The translations under genes and the position numbers were made by a program. The notes below the pieces were generated by a model. It had not been told where the DNA came from and ran no database searches. It saw only the letters and a list, made by a program, of their open reading frames with translations. Below are positions 40,955 to 52,056 of a stretch of DNA of 64,000 bases, piece after piece (positions within the stretch are counted from its first letter, which is position 1; each line of letters begins with the position of its first letter). Origin of the DNA: Marisa cornuarietis (Eukaryota; Mollusca; Gastropoda; Architaenioglossa; Ampullariidae); NCBI GenBank assembly GCA_004794655.1, contig SMMW01000145.1, positions 2,157,501 to 2,221,500 on the forward strand. The letters run 5' to 3'.

Positions 40955-41034
40955 TTAAACGTCCTGCTTGCTCAGTGGATCTGAAGCACCCTCAGGAAGG
41001 TCCTCCTCCGATTTTCTGGGTTTGTAATATTTTC
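40955..41034 (-). CDS. Ig receptor exon 7 (cytoplasmic tail)
   Basis: Acceptor TTTTTCAG. It encodes KYYKPRKSEEDLPEG and a short C terminus ending SKQDV, then TAA at 40957-40955. Confidence 0.88.
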
Positions 41035-44000
41035 CTGAAAAAAAGCACCAGCACAAAAGTTGTAGAAACTGATTCATTTGGGGGCAATGAGAGAGTACAT
41101 TGTTATTTGCTTGCTGCACATGTATGCATGCACCAAGTAAGTAATACTTCAGCACGATGCTTTGGAAAATATTAAGAGGGTGGGAACAAACATCTGATTC
41201 AGACTTCTGACTTCTAAAAGACGTGCACCACTGAAGAAAAACCTGTTTTTGATATTCGATTAAATGTAAAATACACAACACACCTTATCCTTAATGTTCT
41301 GTTTTTAGTGCATTAGTAATACTGCCATATTTATATTGCCATAATGTTAATTTTTATAAATTAGTATACAAATATAAAAACTGATAAAAAAGGCCCATGC
41401 TTATTACAAAACTGTGACCTATAGTTAATAGTACTATAGTTTATAGTAATAATACCCTCAACCTCCAAAAAACTCCCCCAAAAAAACAAGTGACTAGAAC
41501 ACCAAGGAGCTAGAAAAAGCATATGATTAGCTCTACAGTCACCGTAAGTCACCAGTTATTCTGCAGATTGCCTTTCAATCATTTAAGTAGTGAGTTCCAT
41601 GTTCCAGTCTTTTTGCAGTGAGGAATGGGCAGATTATCTGCTGCTAGATAAAAGCAAGTTTTGCACCCTTCTACTCTTGACACATTAGTTATCTAACATG
41701 CAAAAAAAATGATGGTGTTTTCAAATGAAATCTTGTTCGCTCAAACTGGATCAGAAAGTCTGTCAAGCAGACTCCACAGGCTAAGAAAGAAGTCTGTCAC
41801 TGATGTAATATTCTCTCTAAAAAAATATAAAAAAGTTAATATCTGCCTGAGACCCAAGTCTTTGCTTTCATCATCATAGCTAGGCAACACATTATGGTTT
41901 TGTTATTAACATTATTTCTGGCTTTAATTCATCCCTTGCTTGCACCTTCGGGTTTTTTTTCTGTTTTTTTGTAAACTGCTGTCAGTGTTTCAGGTTTTGA
42001 TTAAGTCATCATTTACATTACTGTTTCAGGTTTGTGCCTAAGAAGTTAAATGTTAAAAATGTCTTTGCACTATGCTTGTACATGACTGATTAAGTCTCTG
42101 ACATAAACTTCTTTCATGCATGAGGCACATTCATTTAGAGTGAAAAAGCTCAGTTTTTTTAATATTATTTACACTCTACTGAAATCCATATATGAACATA
42201 AAATCTCCCACATCTGACATTCCAACAAGGTACTGAAAGCATGTAAGTAAAGTGACCATTTAGTTATATTATTCAAATACAGTACAGGTTAAACACCAGC
42301 CATGCCCTACTCACCTCCCTTAGATTTCACAACAATGAAAGCAGCAACGATGATGACAATCAGTAAAATGGCCACAACACTTATGGCAATGCCTGCAACC
42401 TCACCGCCAGTAAGACCTGGTGCTGCCGCTGAAAATACCAGCGCTGCTCTTCAACAACACACTATGGCTGACTAGAATTTATGTCACAGACACCAACATT
42501 CTCATCTGCTTTGGCATCACCCACCTATCCCCTCTTGATGCATGAAGAATCATAGTAGAAGATAAAACTGGCAATAAAATTTTTGTGAAAAAAACTAAGT
42601 AAAACTTTACTCTAAAGTTCAGAGTAGTTTTAACTTTTTTGGTCTGCAGACCAATATAATGAAAGTCAAGTAAAGTAGTGATAATGCGGTCCTTTACTCT
42701 TAAATTATTGATAGTGCTACCCTAATGCACACAAAATCCACTTAATTAAAAAAAAATCATTATAAACAAAATATCACAAGAAAAAAATTAAAATTAGAAA
42801 TCAAATATGCAAAAATCAAACCTTCCTACCTGAATCCCTTTTGACACACCACGTTTTTGCAAATTGAAAAGAATTTAGGTGTATCCAACTGACGTTTCTG
42901 AAAAAGGTACGTCCGCGCGACCCCCTTAGCCACTAATGCCGATACGAGATATGAAAAAAATGCCCCCTTGTCAGCATGTCGCACCCCCCATTGGGGGGTG
43001 CGCCCCACTGGTTGAGATCCGCAGCCATATATAAAGAGTTAAGCAGTTTGCACAGTAATTAACCATCCATCACACATTTTTTGCAGAAATCTAGATTCAG
43101 AATAAGAAAAAAAAACAAACAGGATAATCATAAAGGAAAAAATACAACTTTTCCACTATCTAACAGCAAGTCAGTCTAACATTTTTGTAAAGTGATACGT
43201 ACAATTTTTGAAATTTTACAGCAAGTTGATTCCAGTCTGATCAAAGAGAGATAATGCGAAAAAAAAATGCAGAGTAAGCATGTGGCCAGTTCTGTTTATT
43301 ACCTGGTACTGTTCTTATCTAATTTTAAGAACAGAAACCAATTTAGCAGTTGAACCCACTGACACTTGTCTAAAAAAGTCACTTTTTTTCTATTAAAATC
43401 TCACCTTGTAGTGTTTCAAGTTCTGGGGCAACAATATTTATGCTTGCACGTTGCCTTAAGGGAGAGTCACTCTGCAGGCATTGGAATGCTGGTGATGAGT
43501 TGTTGATTTCACAGTAGTACACACCTCCCTCATGTGTCGCCGTCAAATTGAGTTTGAAATAGTTGTCTTCATAGAATAAAATGTCTTCCTGTCTCTGATC
43601 AGGGTGCTAATCAGATAGCAGACATAATCAAATAGCAGACATAAAATGCATATTCATGTAATGCTATATATAGCCCATCATTACTTTGATGTCTAAAAGA
43701 AAGTGCACAGACTTCAGAGCTTAAGCATGCAGCAATACCCATCACAGCAAGCACATTAATTAGTTACAAACACTCAGAAAGCATCTGGAGGTATATCTTG
43801 AGTACCAGACATTTTGTAAAGGGAAAAAGGTAAAGGTCATCCGCTAACCTTTTCAGATTGTTGGGGAGTGAAGTGTTACAGACCTCACTTTTCTCGGGGT
43901 CAGCTTTACGTGAGGGCAGTGCCCTTCTCCTCTCCCTCGCTGCCTTACCTTCCCCAACCCTCTATGGAGTCAGGTACCCATTCACACCAGCTGGGTCAAC

Positions 44001-47000
44001 TGGGGGAAGCTTGCTGCGCTATTCGGGTATCGAACCAGCGCACTCTTTGTTCGAATGCCAGCACTTTAACCACTCAGCTACCCGCTTTCCCAGGGTTATT
44101 ATTATGTTTATATTTTTTCTTTGCACAGTGCTTTTTAAACAACAACAAGATTACCCAACTCAATAACTTGGCATCTCTGTCCACACAAACCCATTCAATC
44201 CACAACTATCCTGACTTTATTTTCTCCTTTCAGCCTAACCCAAAACTGACACTTTACCTTCCAGATAACAGATATGGCTGGCTTTCCCAGGTAAGCAAAG
44301 GGTCCACACCACAGCTGTCTGTAAGCACTGCTCTGTGCATTAGCGCCTGAAGTCATTTCCTTTGATGTGCTCAGATTAATATGGAAGCCTTGTACTTTCA
44401 GCAGCTGGGGTGGTTCTAGATGAAAAGAAAAGAAACAAAACAAAAGAGAAAAATATACATCTCCAAAATTATTTCAACAGACTGTTTTCTGGCCTAAAAA
44501 AATATGAGAATGTTATGTTAAGCAGAGCAGGCATAAAAACAGAGGCTGCACAATATAAGCAAGACACCAACATTAATTATGTAAAAGAGAATAAAACAAC
44601 ATGGTTGCAGTCTTAACAGAGAAAAAAGCAAACATTTTTTTCATTGTTCTCTTGTAATACATCTGGCTCAAACAGCAAAGTGAATAGACCCAAACTCTGC
44701 AGTCAAGTCTGAAAAACAAACAGCTCATGATGGCATCACTGATGCATGAAATCTGAAAGAATCTTTGTGCACAATAAAGGGAAAAAAATATAATTCAATA
44801 TTTTACTCACGACAGAATTCAAACAAACTTAGTCATGCTATTTTAGCATTTTAAAACGCTGATTTATGTCATCTGACCAGCTGATTTTCTACCTCTTCCA
44901 AATGGAACAAAATATTTGATAGCAATAAAGTGGAAACATGGCAAATTAAGGGTACTATGGTTCTTCCCTTATTCTACACTAATTTCTTTCCAGCAGATAC
45001 ATTTTTGCAACCCAATCATGTCACATGCATACCTGCAACATAGCTGCCACCCCATCAGTACGTTTAGTGGATATGCACTAACAATGTAATAACTTTAAAA
45101 AAAAAACGGAGGTATGTGAAAAGGGAGATATCATTTCATAGATACAGCTAAGTCATCTCCAAATGGAGTTAAACCCTTAAAGAAGCAAAACTGATGATGG
45201 CTATTAATGAAAATTGCAGATTAAGATTATAATGAAGAAAACTGGAAATCGAGTATTCTAAGAATCCTGACGTTTAATTAATAAACAACAGTATTATGCA
45301 TAAAACATTTATGAGAAAGGCTACTGGATTTTTTTTCCTTTGGATTTACAACAGAGGGCTTTGTCTGTATCAGTCTCAGCAGCAAACATTGATTTCTGCA
45401 AAGTTTTAAGTTTGATTATAATTTATGATTGATCTTTATATTATTTTCAGCTAAAATTTTAACTGAAAATAAACACATTTCCTGCATGATGAAGTAAATT
45501 AAGTGCCAAGGTCACCTTCTCAATGTATTACTTTTACCTGAGAGACTTAAGGAGACACTTCTCGTCATCAATGGCACATTTTTCAGTTTGACATTTACAA
45601 TATATGTTGCAGAATCTTCCATGGAAAGGTTAGATAGCTTGATTCCAGCCAAACCAACCTGTAACACAATACACTGGCATTAGCAGCCACATAGGTGTAA
45701 ATGTTAATCTTAGTGATAATCTAATAATATTTTACCTTGTGGTTTGAGGCTCCAAAAAAAACATACTATTATAATACATGGACTTTAAAGACGAAATAAA
45801 TAAATGACAAATTACCACAAGCTCTCAACTCTATGCTAGGGATTCTTTGAAGGCTCCTCCCCCCACTACTTTACTTAAATCTTGTCTATGCACAACCCTG
45901 CCCGAAACCTCCACTCCTCATCAGACTCGGCCATTCTCTCATCCCTCCCACAAAGACAGACATATACGGACAACGGAGGTTCTCCCTCTATGCTGCTAAA
46001 CAGTGAAACTCTCTTCCACATCACATTTGCCACTCAGACTCCAAGGCTACATTCAAACTCTCTCTGAAAACATATCTTTTCACAAAGTACTATCCCTAAA
46101 TTACTGTTCTTAACTCACTGTCAATACTGTCTAACCTACTGCTAACCATCATGTAATGACTCCATCTCACACTGTTTACAGTACCTGTATCCCTTCATCC
46201 ATTGCTTTACGTTCTACTCTTGTATCTCATCTTTATGTTGTTCAGTGTGTCTATACGTATCTCACTGTCCACTGTTATCTTTCATTTATCAGAAAGTGTG
46301 ATCTAACTTGTTCGTGGATGCTGGTCATTATACGTTCACATTATTATTTATCGAACCCTAAAGGGCATTTATGACTAGGAAAGTGTACTCACTTACAAAA
46401 GTCTAAAACCATTCTTAAGACACACCTGCAACTTCACACACCCATGCGCATACAATACACAACTGACAATTTATCTTTGACTGAGCAGCTGGACTGAAGA
46501 GGGTTCAAATGATTTCAGGTGCCTGTTGGTTCTGCATACAAGGGATATAAAGTAATTGTGCTTTTATGTAAAAAGTTTGACAACTGCCAACCAATTATTA
46601 AACTATGTAGCAATGCTTTTGGTGCAATGGATAAACGCCTGTCACAACTGTTAATCAGGTGTCATGGGTTCATTTCTCAGTTCTTACCTCACTCTGGATG
46701 TGACCTCTGTTGACAGGGCTGACCTTTGGTGGTTTGGTGCAAGCACACAAGTTTTCTCCACTCTGTATGTGTGTGTGTATGTTATGCACGAATAGTTGCA
46801 CATCATGTGTGCATATTATAGGTTTGGGTATGAAGCTGTGGTCACATGCCTAGCAGGCCACTGGGTGATGTTTTTCTATTTTCATTTAGTATTGCAATAC
46901 ACAATAAGAATATTACGAAATTGTGCTATACAATTATAAATGTCCTATTAATAGTAATAACAGATCTAAACATGGCTGTGTGTCACATTGGTAGCTTTGA

Positions 47001-48744
47001 GTGCAGTAAAACAGCAAAAAAAAAAAACAAACAAACAAAAATAAGCAAAAGAAAGCATATACTCTGTTTATATACAAAAAAAACTGAAAAGGAAAATGAA
47101 AAACAAAGAAAGAACAAAGCATTCAGGACATGGGGTACACAAAAGAGAAGCACCATTAATCGCAAGAGTTATTTACAATGAAAAAGCATCAGTGATGAGT
47201 GGACAGGGAAAGAGAAAGAGAAAGTATTGCTATTAGTAGTATAACTAGGAATAACCCTTGAACTTAGCTGTCAACAGGAACTGAACTGGGTGAGTTGTCT
47301 ACAAGAGGAAAGTACTTACATCTTTGGGAAACAACTGCACTAGTGTATAAACTGAAGGCATGACATGACGCTGACACAGAAAGCGGGGGGTAGGTGGACA
47401 GGGGAGGGCGGTGGGTTAGATGTTTGAAGTATCGATAGGATCCCCCTGAACAGAGGGAAACAGAGCTGAGCAGACTGAACAGAGAGTCGGAAGGCATGGA
47501 GTTGTGTGTGGTTAATGAACTGCTTTTAAATAATGAACCATGTGATAGGAACAGAACTATGTGCTAGTTAATCATAGGCCTGGACCTTCCTTCAGTGCAG
47601 CTGTAGCTGTACTATGCTTCTTGTCAAGTCAGTGAAGCTGTAGTTGTACAAGCCTCTTGTCCAGTCAGTGCAGAAGATAATATTCAGCAGGTAAGACTCA
47701 TGGTCTTGCGTGCCCTGAGGTTATGCACTTGTTCCCAACGCATACATGCATGAGGACTTTGCACATAAAAGCTAAATACTGTTAATGATTTTAAACTACA
47801 TAACTTTCTTTCTAAGGTATTTGTGATCCCTTTAAAGTGGGTTGTTTGGTGGCACACATTTCATTTGTTACTAGGAAAAAAAACCCACTGAAATTATATA
47901 TGCAAGATGTTCAAGAAGTTACCTGCTCAAGATTGGGTTTTTTGGCATTGAACTTCCCACCATAATAATCAGCAATATTGGTCTTCATCTCTCCTATTTG
48001 TTGGGTCCAGGAAATTGCTACAAGTAGTTCTTCCGCCTCAGGTTCAATCTCCCAGGTAAATGTAACATTTTGTGCTGCACATTTATGAATAACTAATCCA
48101 TCCTTGGGGTCATCCTTCCACTTCTGGCTTCCTGCTTCTGTAAGTAACATCAGTCTTGTAGTTATTTCATCTTTCGTGACAATCCAACAAGGACATTTTA
48201 TCCATATAATGTACAATGCTAATAATATCAGAGAAAACGTAGAAAAATGTGACTTAAGCGTCTAACAATCACATGCATTTCAAGTTGCGAAAGGAAGAGT
48301 GCTTGCTTTATGAATACCTACTGAGAGAATAGCAGTGATAAACAGTTATACACAGTCCTTACCACTGTGTGTTTACCATCAGGCTAGTGCACGACGATTT
48401 ATGACGACGTTATATCTATACACTGCACATGACAATGACATTAAGTACACACAGAAATATGTTATGTATGTGTGCCTCCGTGTTTCTATAATGTGTTTCT
48501 CGACATAATAAATCCCACTTGTTACTAGTGTTTGGAGACGAAGCTACAAGTGAGATGTCGTTACGTGGTGACGCCAGTTGACAGAAACTCAATTAGCAAC
48601 AGTTCCAACATAGCAGCAACCTGTGTAAAATACTACTGTTAAAATAGTCGCTAATTAAACTATTCAAACTAAAAATTCTGTTGACAACTTGCCTTGTAGA
48701 GCCGTCAGGAGAAGAACTACACACAGCCTCCAGGGCGATGTCAT
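40955..48744 (-). CDS. Two-Ig-domain type I membrane protein, full gene (7 exons)
   Basis: Exons in transcript order: 48744-48693, 48137-47923, 45658-45538, 44415-44258, 43606-43405, 42428-42315, 41034-40955. Phases all agree: 942 nt, 313 residues. Residues 1-17 form a signal peptide (MTSPWRLCVVLLLTALQ). Domain 1 (about 20-129) is V-like: Cys37, Trp46/Trp61 and DSATYIV at 104-110, but the second canonical Cys position is Val110. Domain 2 (about 130-240) has Cys166, Trp181 and the GGVYYC motif (Cys214), plus an extra Cys225. Sequons occur at Asn41, 99, 143, 202, 217 and 218. Residues 260-283 are a transmembrane helix, followed by a basic-acidic 30-residue tail (KYYKPRKSEEDLPEG) without an ITIM/ITAM. 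It is probably a cell-surface adhesion or recognition receptor; I recognise no specific orthologue. Introns contain LINE and SINE remnants. Confidence 0.85.
42315..42428 (-). CDS. Ig receptor exon 6 (transmembrane)
   Basis: Acceptor ATTTTCAG, donor GGAG|GTGAGT. It encodes a Gly-rich linker and a 24-residue helix (GIAISVVAILLIVIIVAAF core) ending in VVKSKG. Confidence 0.92.
42620..43024. mobile_element. Possible hAT-like non-autonomous element
   Basis: The left edge CAGAGTAGTTTTAAC and right edge (reverse complement) CTGCGGATCTCAACC both resemble the hAT-type end CAGnGGTTCTCAACC, but the match between them is only partial and no clear 8-bp target duplication was found. Inside the right edge is a perfect 10-bp-arm hairpin (CGCACCCCCC ATT GGGGGGTGCG). 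It lies in intron 5 of the Ig-receptor gene. Confidence 0.35.
43405..43606 (-). CDS. Ig receptor exon 5 (second half of domain 2)
   Basis: Acceptor CTGATTAG, donor CAAG|GTGAGA. It encodes KLNLTATHEGGVYYCEIN, the F-strand signature, and the membrane-proximal stalk. Confidence 0.9.
43853..44095 (-). mobile_element. tRNA-derived SINE
   Basis: On the minus strand, an A box TAGCTGAGTGG (about 44080-44070) is followed 35 bp later by a B box GGTTCGATACC (44036-44026), both near consensus for RNA polymerase III. The body continues to about 43853. It lies in intron 4 of the Ig receptor, sense to the gene. Confidence 0.75.
44258..44415 (-). CDS. Ig receptor exon 4 (first half of domain 2)
   Basis: Acceptor CATCTAG, donor AAG|GTAAAG. 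It encodes EPPQLLKVQGF and LWCGPFAYLGKPAISVIWK. Confidence 0.9.
45538..45658 (-). CDS. Ig receptor exon 3 (second half of domain 1)
   Basis: Acceptor GTTACAG, donor CAG|GTAAAA. It encodes IKLSNLSMEDSATYIVNVKL, the E-F strands; Val replaces the usual Cys. Confidence 0.9.
45790..46375 (+). mobile_element. Degenerate LINE 3' end
   Basis: Broken frames contain PARNLHSSSDSA, an RTTEVLP-like block and a TFKLSLKTYLF-like C terminus, then an AT-rich tail with AACCCTAAAGGGCATTTATG. It resembles the copy at 17.6 kb. It is antisense inside intron 2 of the Ig receptor. Confidence 0.55.
46616..46770 (+). mobile_element. tRNA-like SINE, degenerate B box
   Basis: GGTGCAATGGATAAACGCC resembles the tRNA-Arg-type A-box region, and GGGTTCATTTCTC at about 46666 is a mutated B box at the right spacing. 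It lies in intron 2 of the Ig receptor, antisense. Confidence 0.5.
47923..48137 (-). CDS. Ig receptor exon 2 (first half of domain 1)
   Basis: Acceptor CTTACAG, donor CAG|GTAACT. It encodes GLVIHKCAAQNVTFTWEIEP and LVAISWTQQIGEM, the B-C strands of a V-like domain. Confidence 0.9.
48693..48744 (-). CDS. Ig receptor exon 1 (signal peptide, GC donor)
   Basis: ATG at 48744-48742 preceded by GGCACC. It encodes the 17-residue hydrophobic leader, phase 1 out. The phase-consistent donor is CAAG|GCAAGT, a GC-AG intron site that is otherwise a perfect consensus. Confidence 0.85.
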
Positions 48745-49258
48745 GGTGCCACACGGAGGGCCAGCAAGAGTTACCTCTCTTGTGGTAGGAGGCGAGTTAT
48801 TTCCCTGTAACAGGTGAGCGGGCCCAGTGAACGGCAACTATACATCCTCGTGCAGTGAACCACATTCACTATATATGCACGCCTACTACTCCTAGGGCTT
48901 ACAATGCCTGGGCTGTGCTTTTGCGCCCCCAGTAAACAGAATTACTTCCCTGTATATTCTACAGTTAAGTCTATATATATAATCGTATGACATGCACGCC
49001 TTTTCAAACTTTCGGTTCAGCTGTTCATGCAATGACTCATTTATTCTGTGAATCACTTTTTATGATTTACTGTTTTTGTCGCTTTACGTACGGGAGATTC
49101 TGAAGATGATAGGTTAAGAATATACTGCGTACAAACCGAAAAAGTCTTTCCTTTTTGTCGAGGAAAAAAAGGGTTCGATAGAACAGAAGACGGAGAAATG
49201 AACGTGAGCCAGTATTCATAGCAAACTACATATAGTAGTCATTCGTCCCTTGACTGGT
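48745..49258 (-). promoter_or_regulatory. Presumed Ig-receptor promoter and 5' UTR
   Basis: DNA upstream of the signal-peptide exon. No TATA box is evident at a convincing distance. Nothing else is seen in this stretch. Confidence 0.25.
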
Positions 49259-50045
49259 CCCAGTTGTTGGGAGGTGGGGGAGGAGCACATGGATAGTTTC
49301 AGTTGACAGCTGACAAGTTCCGCCACTTACGCCTGTTTTGGGCGATAGAGAACGGGTCCTGCACAAGACGACTAGACCAGACCAACTTAATTTGCTTGAC
49401 TGTTGTAAGTAGACGTTCTTGGTTTGCTACGATTGTCGTTGGTTTTTCTGTTCCTTGTACGAGAGCCAGAGAAGCCTTCTCAAGTACTTGCTCTCGAATG
49501 CCTGGATTCTCCTCTTAGCATCGCCAAACAGAGTTCCCGTTTTACATCCGGATCGGTACTACAAGGGATTTGTATTGATTGTACTTTGTAGTGAGCCTGA
49601 TGTTATCGCTGTGCCAGACCCAGTCCCGCTGCTACTGTTGCGATCCTGATGCTGATATCTGGGGTGCAGCTGCCGTCTTTGGAAAGGGTGGTTCCCAAGT
49701 ACTCAAAGCTGCTTACCTCTGCGAGCTGTACCCCGTTCATGTCGATCTCCCCTTCGCCGTTACCAATGATCATAACTTTGCTCTTATCAGTGCTGGTCTC
49801 CATTCATTATGCGTTGGAACTGTCTGTTAGTCTACTGGTGAGATCCTGGAATTGTTAAAACTTGCTAACATGTCTACATATGTCGTCTGCGAAACGTAAG
49901 TTGCAAATGGGACTTCCAACGATGAAAATGGAAGTTTTGTGATGGTGGAGGGCTTCGCGCATGATGATCTCCGAGAAGATGTTAAAGAGCACAGGTGATA
50001 GGGGCACCCTTGACATACACCTATTGTAGGTCACAAGTATGCTCT
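49259..50045 (-). mobile_element. LINE RT pseudogene fragment
   Basis: Minus-strand frames give PLSPVLFNIFSEIIMREALH, PICNLRFADDI, TSTDKSKVMIIGNGEGEID, SSFEYLGTTLSKDGSC and RRIQAFESKYLRRLLWLSY. These are RT and C-terminal motifs with stops and frameshifts. It is the same family as the 13.6-kb fragment, which shares the SPVLFNIF and NLRFADD blocks. Confidence 0.8.
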
Positions 50046-50389
50046 GGGTTGGTTGTTCAGCTCGATAGTCACACTATCAACATGATAAGCAACCTGTTGC
50101 GACAGTCTCGTGTCTGGCAGGGTGGAAGAGTTCAATATCGCACGTACCGGTAACAGGCAGACAGCGGTAACATCACAGGACAGTGGCTGGAACTGTCCTT
50201 GTCTCTCAAGCCACCATCACCATCACCCTTCACGCTTGAATTTTTTTTTTTTTTTTGTCTAAAGAACTTCTCCAGTTTTTATTAAAAACGAGCTTATTGT
50301 ACTGCCACACCGACCAGATCAAACATGAAATTGCTCAGAGAGAGAGTGAAGGGTATTAAATGATTGCCATGTTTGCTGTAATAGACATA

Positions 50390-50472
50390 CAACGTCAAGT
50401 GGCATGTCACACAACTTCAAGTGGCATGTCATACAACGTCAAGTGGCATGTCATACAACGTCAAGTGGCATC
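50390..50472. repeat. 22-bp tandem repeat, about four copies
   Basis: Units of ACGTCAAGTGGCATGTCATA CA, one with a CTTC variant. Confidence 0.85.
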
Positions 50473-50759
50473 TTATTACAGTTCTGTGGCTGACGTTCTG
50501 TTCATGGCGCCCATTGTTTCTGTTGGTGGTCAATAAGTACAGAAGAGCAAATAATATTTTAACAAACACGAGAGGTCGCAATAGAGTGACGGTCACGGGG
50601 TGCTGTTGCGTGCACAGGATTTGCTGGAATAAAATTTAAGTGTGTTATTATATGACTCTCGGTACGCTTCGGTGAACCTGGCGTTAAGTAAAACCGTCAG
50701 AACGTTGAAATAAAGGGGAGATCATCAATTGCAGACAACCTGGCAGCCATACAGCCTCA

Positions 50760-51565
50760 CCATCCCGTATCCTTTAGACCTTAGTGAGGATACAATAAAC
50801 AGAGACAGCCTCGCTAACCCGTATCCTTTAGACTTTAGTGAGGATACAGTTAACAGAGACAGCCTCGCTAACCCGTATCCTTTAGATTTAGTGAGGATAC
50901 AGTCAACAGAGACAGCCTCGCTAACCCGTATCCTTTAGATTTAGTGAGGATACAGTCAACAGAGACAGCCTCGCTAGCCCGTATCCTTTAGACTTTAGTG
51001 AGGATAGAGTTAACAGAGACAGCCTCGCTAACCCGTATCCTTTAGATTTAGTGAGGATAGAGTTAACAGAGACAGCCTCGCTAACCCGTATCCTTTAGAT
51101 TTAGTGAGGATAGAGTTAACAGAGACAGCCTCGCTAGCCCGTATCCTTTAGACTTTAGTGAGGATAGAGTTAACATAGACAGCCTCGCTAACCCGTATCC
51201 TTTAGATTTAGTGAGGATACAGTCAACAGAGACAGCCTCGCTAACCCGTATCCTTTAGATTTAGTGAGGATACAGTCAACAGAGACAGCCTCGCTAACCC
51301 GTATCCTTTAGTAAGCACACGAGAGAGATTCTTACTAATCTGTATCCTTTAGTGAGCACGCAGTCAACTGAGATCCTCACTAATCTGTATCCTTTAGTGA
51401 GGACACAGTCAACAGAGACAATCTCACTAACCCGTATCTTTTAATGAGGACACAGCCAACAGAGACAGGCTCACTAATCGGTATCCTTTGGTGAGGACAC
51501 AGCCAATAGAAACAGCCTCACTAACCTGTATCCTGGACACAGCCAAGAACCTCACTAACCTGTAT
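50760..51565. repeat. ~53-56 bp minisatellite with internal dyad
   Basis: About 14 units around CCTCGCTAACCCGTATCCTT, then TAGATTTAGTGAGGATAC and AGTCAACAGAGACAG. Each full unit carries GTATCCT...AGGATAC, a 7-bp inverted repeat separated by about 12-14 bp. The right-hand units are more diverged and shorter. Open frames here are repeat translations. Confidence 0.92.
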
Positions 51566-51683
51566 CCTTTGGAGGACAACGCCTTGGTCAAGTGCTGTTA
51601 CAGAAGGAAAGTGACTGGGAAATACAACCCATCGTCTGAAGAGGAGCTGTCACAGCAAAACATAATCTTCACACCTAGCACGA

Positions 51684-51684
<1 letters not shown>

Positions 51685-51734
<50 letters not shown>
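51685..51734. repeat. (GAT)n microsatellite
   Basis: About 16 uninterrupted GAT/ATG units. Confidence 0.95.
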
Positions 51735-51735
<1 letters not shown>

Positions 51736-52056
51736 CTACTAATAATAATACAACAGAGCATTCATATAACGGCATAAAAGACTTTAATAAGATGGAGCGA
51801 CAATGTTCTCCTTAGGCGGGTAGGTTGGGCAGATTGGGAAGATCGAGTAGATTGGGTAATGTCAGTGCCAATGTCAAGCGTGTACTTGAAACTCTGAGAC
51901 ATCAACTGAAAATATTAGTTACTGTATCCGTATGTGTGAGTTAACTTATAGCATCTGAGTTGTGAGGTAACAATAGAGCTACAGGTTGTTTTAATGAAGT
52001 GAGATAATGATAGCACCCAAGGCTAGTTAGTGTTAAATAGAGGGCTATAGTCTGCT
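51735..52056. other. Spacer between repeat arrays, no gene seen
   Basis: It contains degenerate early units of the next array (AGTGAGGTAAGTAAAG) and no supportable ORF. Confidence 0.4.

Noticed and set aside
42826..43008. Short minus-strand frame in the Ig-receptor intron
   Set aside because: It covers the GC hairpin and a possible hAT-like end; no domain or splice support.
42315..48744. Assignment of the Ig receptor to nectin, CADM or another named family
   Set aside because: Only generic Ig features and one transmembrane helix are visible; no diagnostic motif supports a named orthologue.
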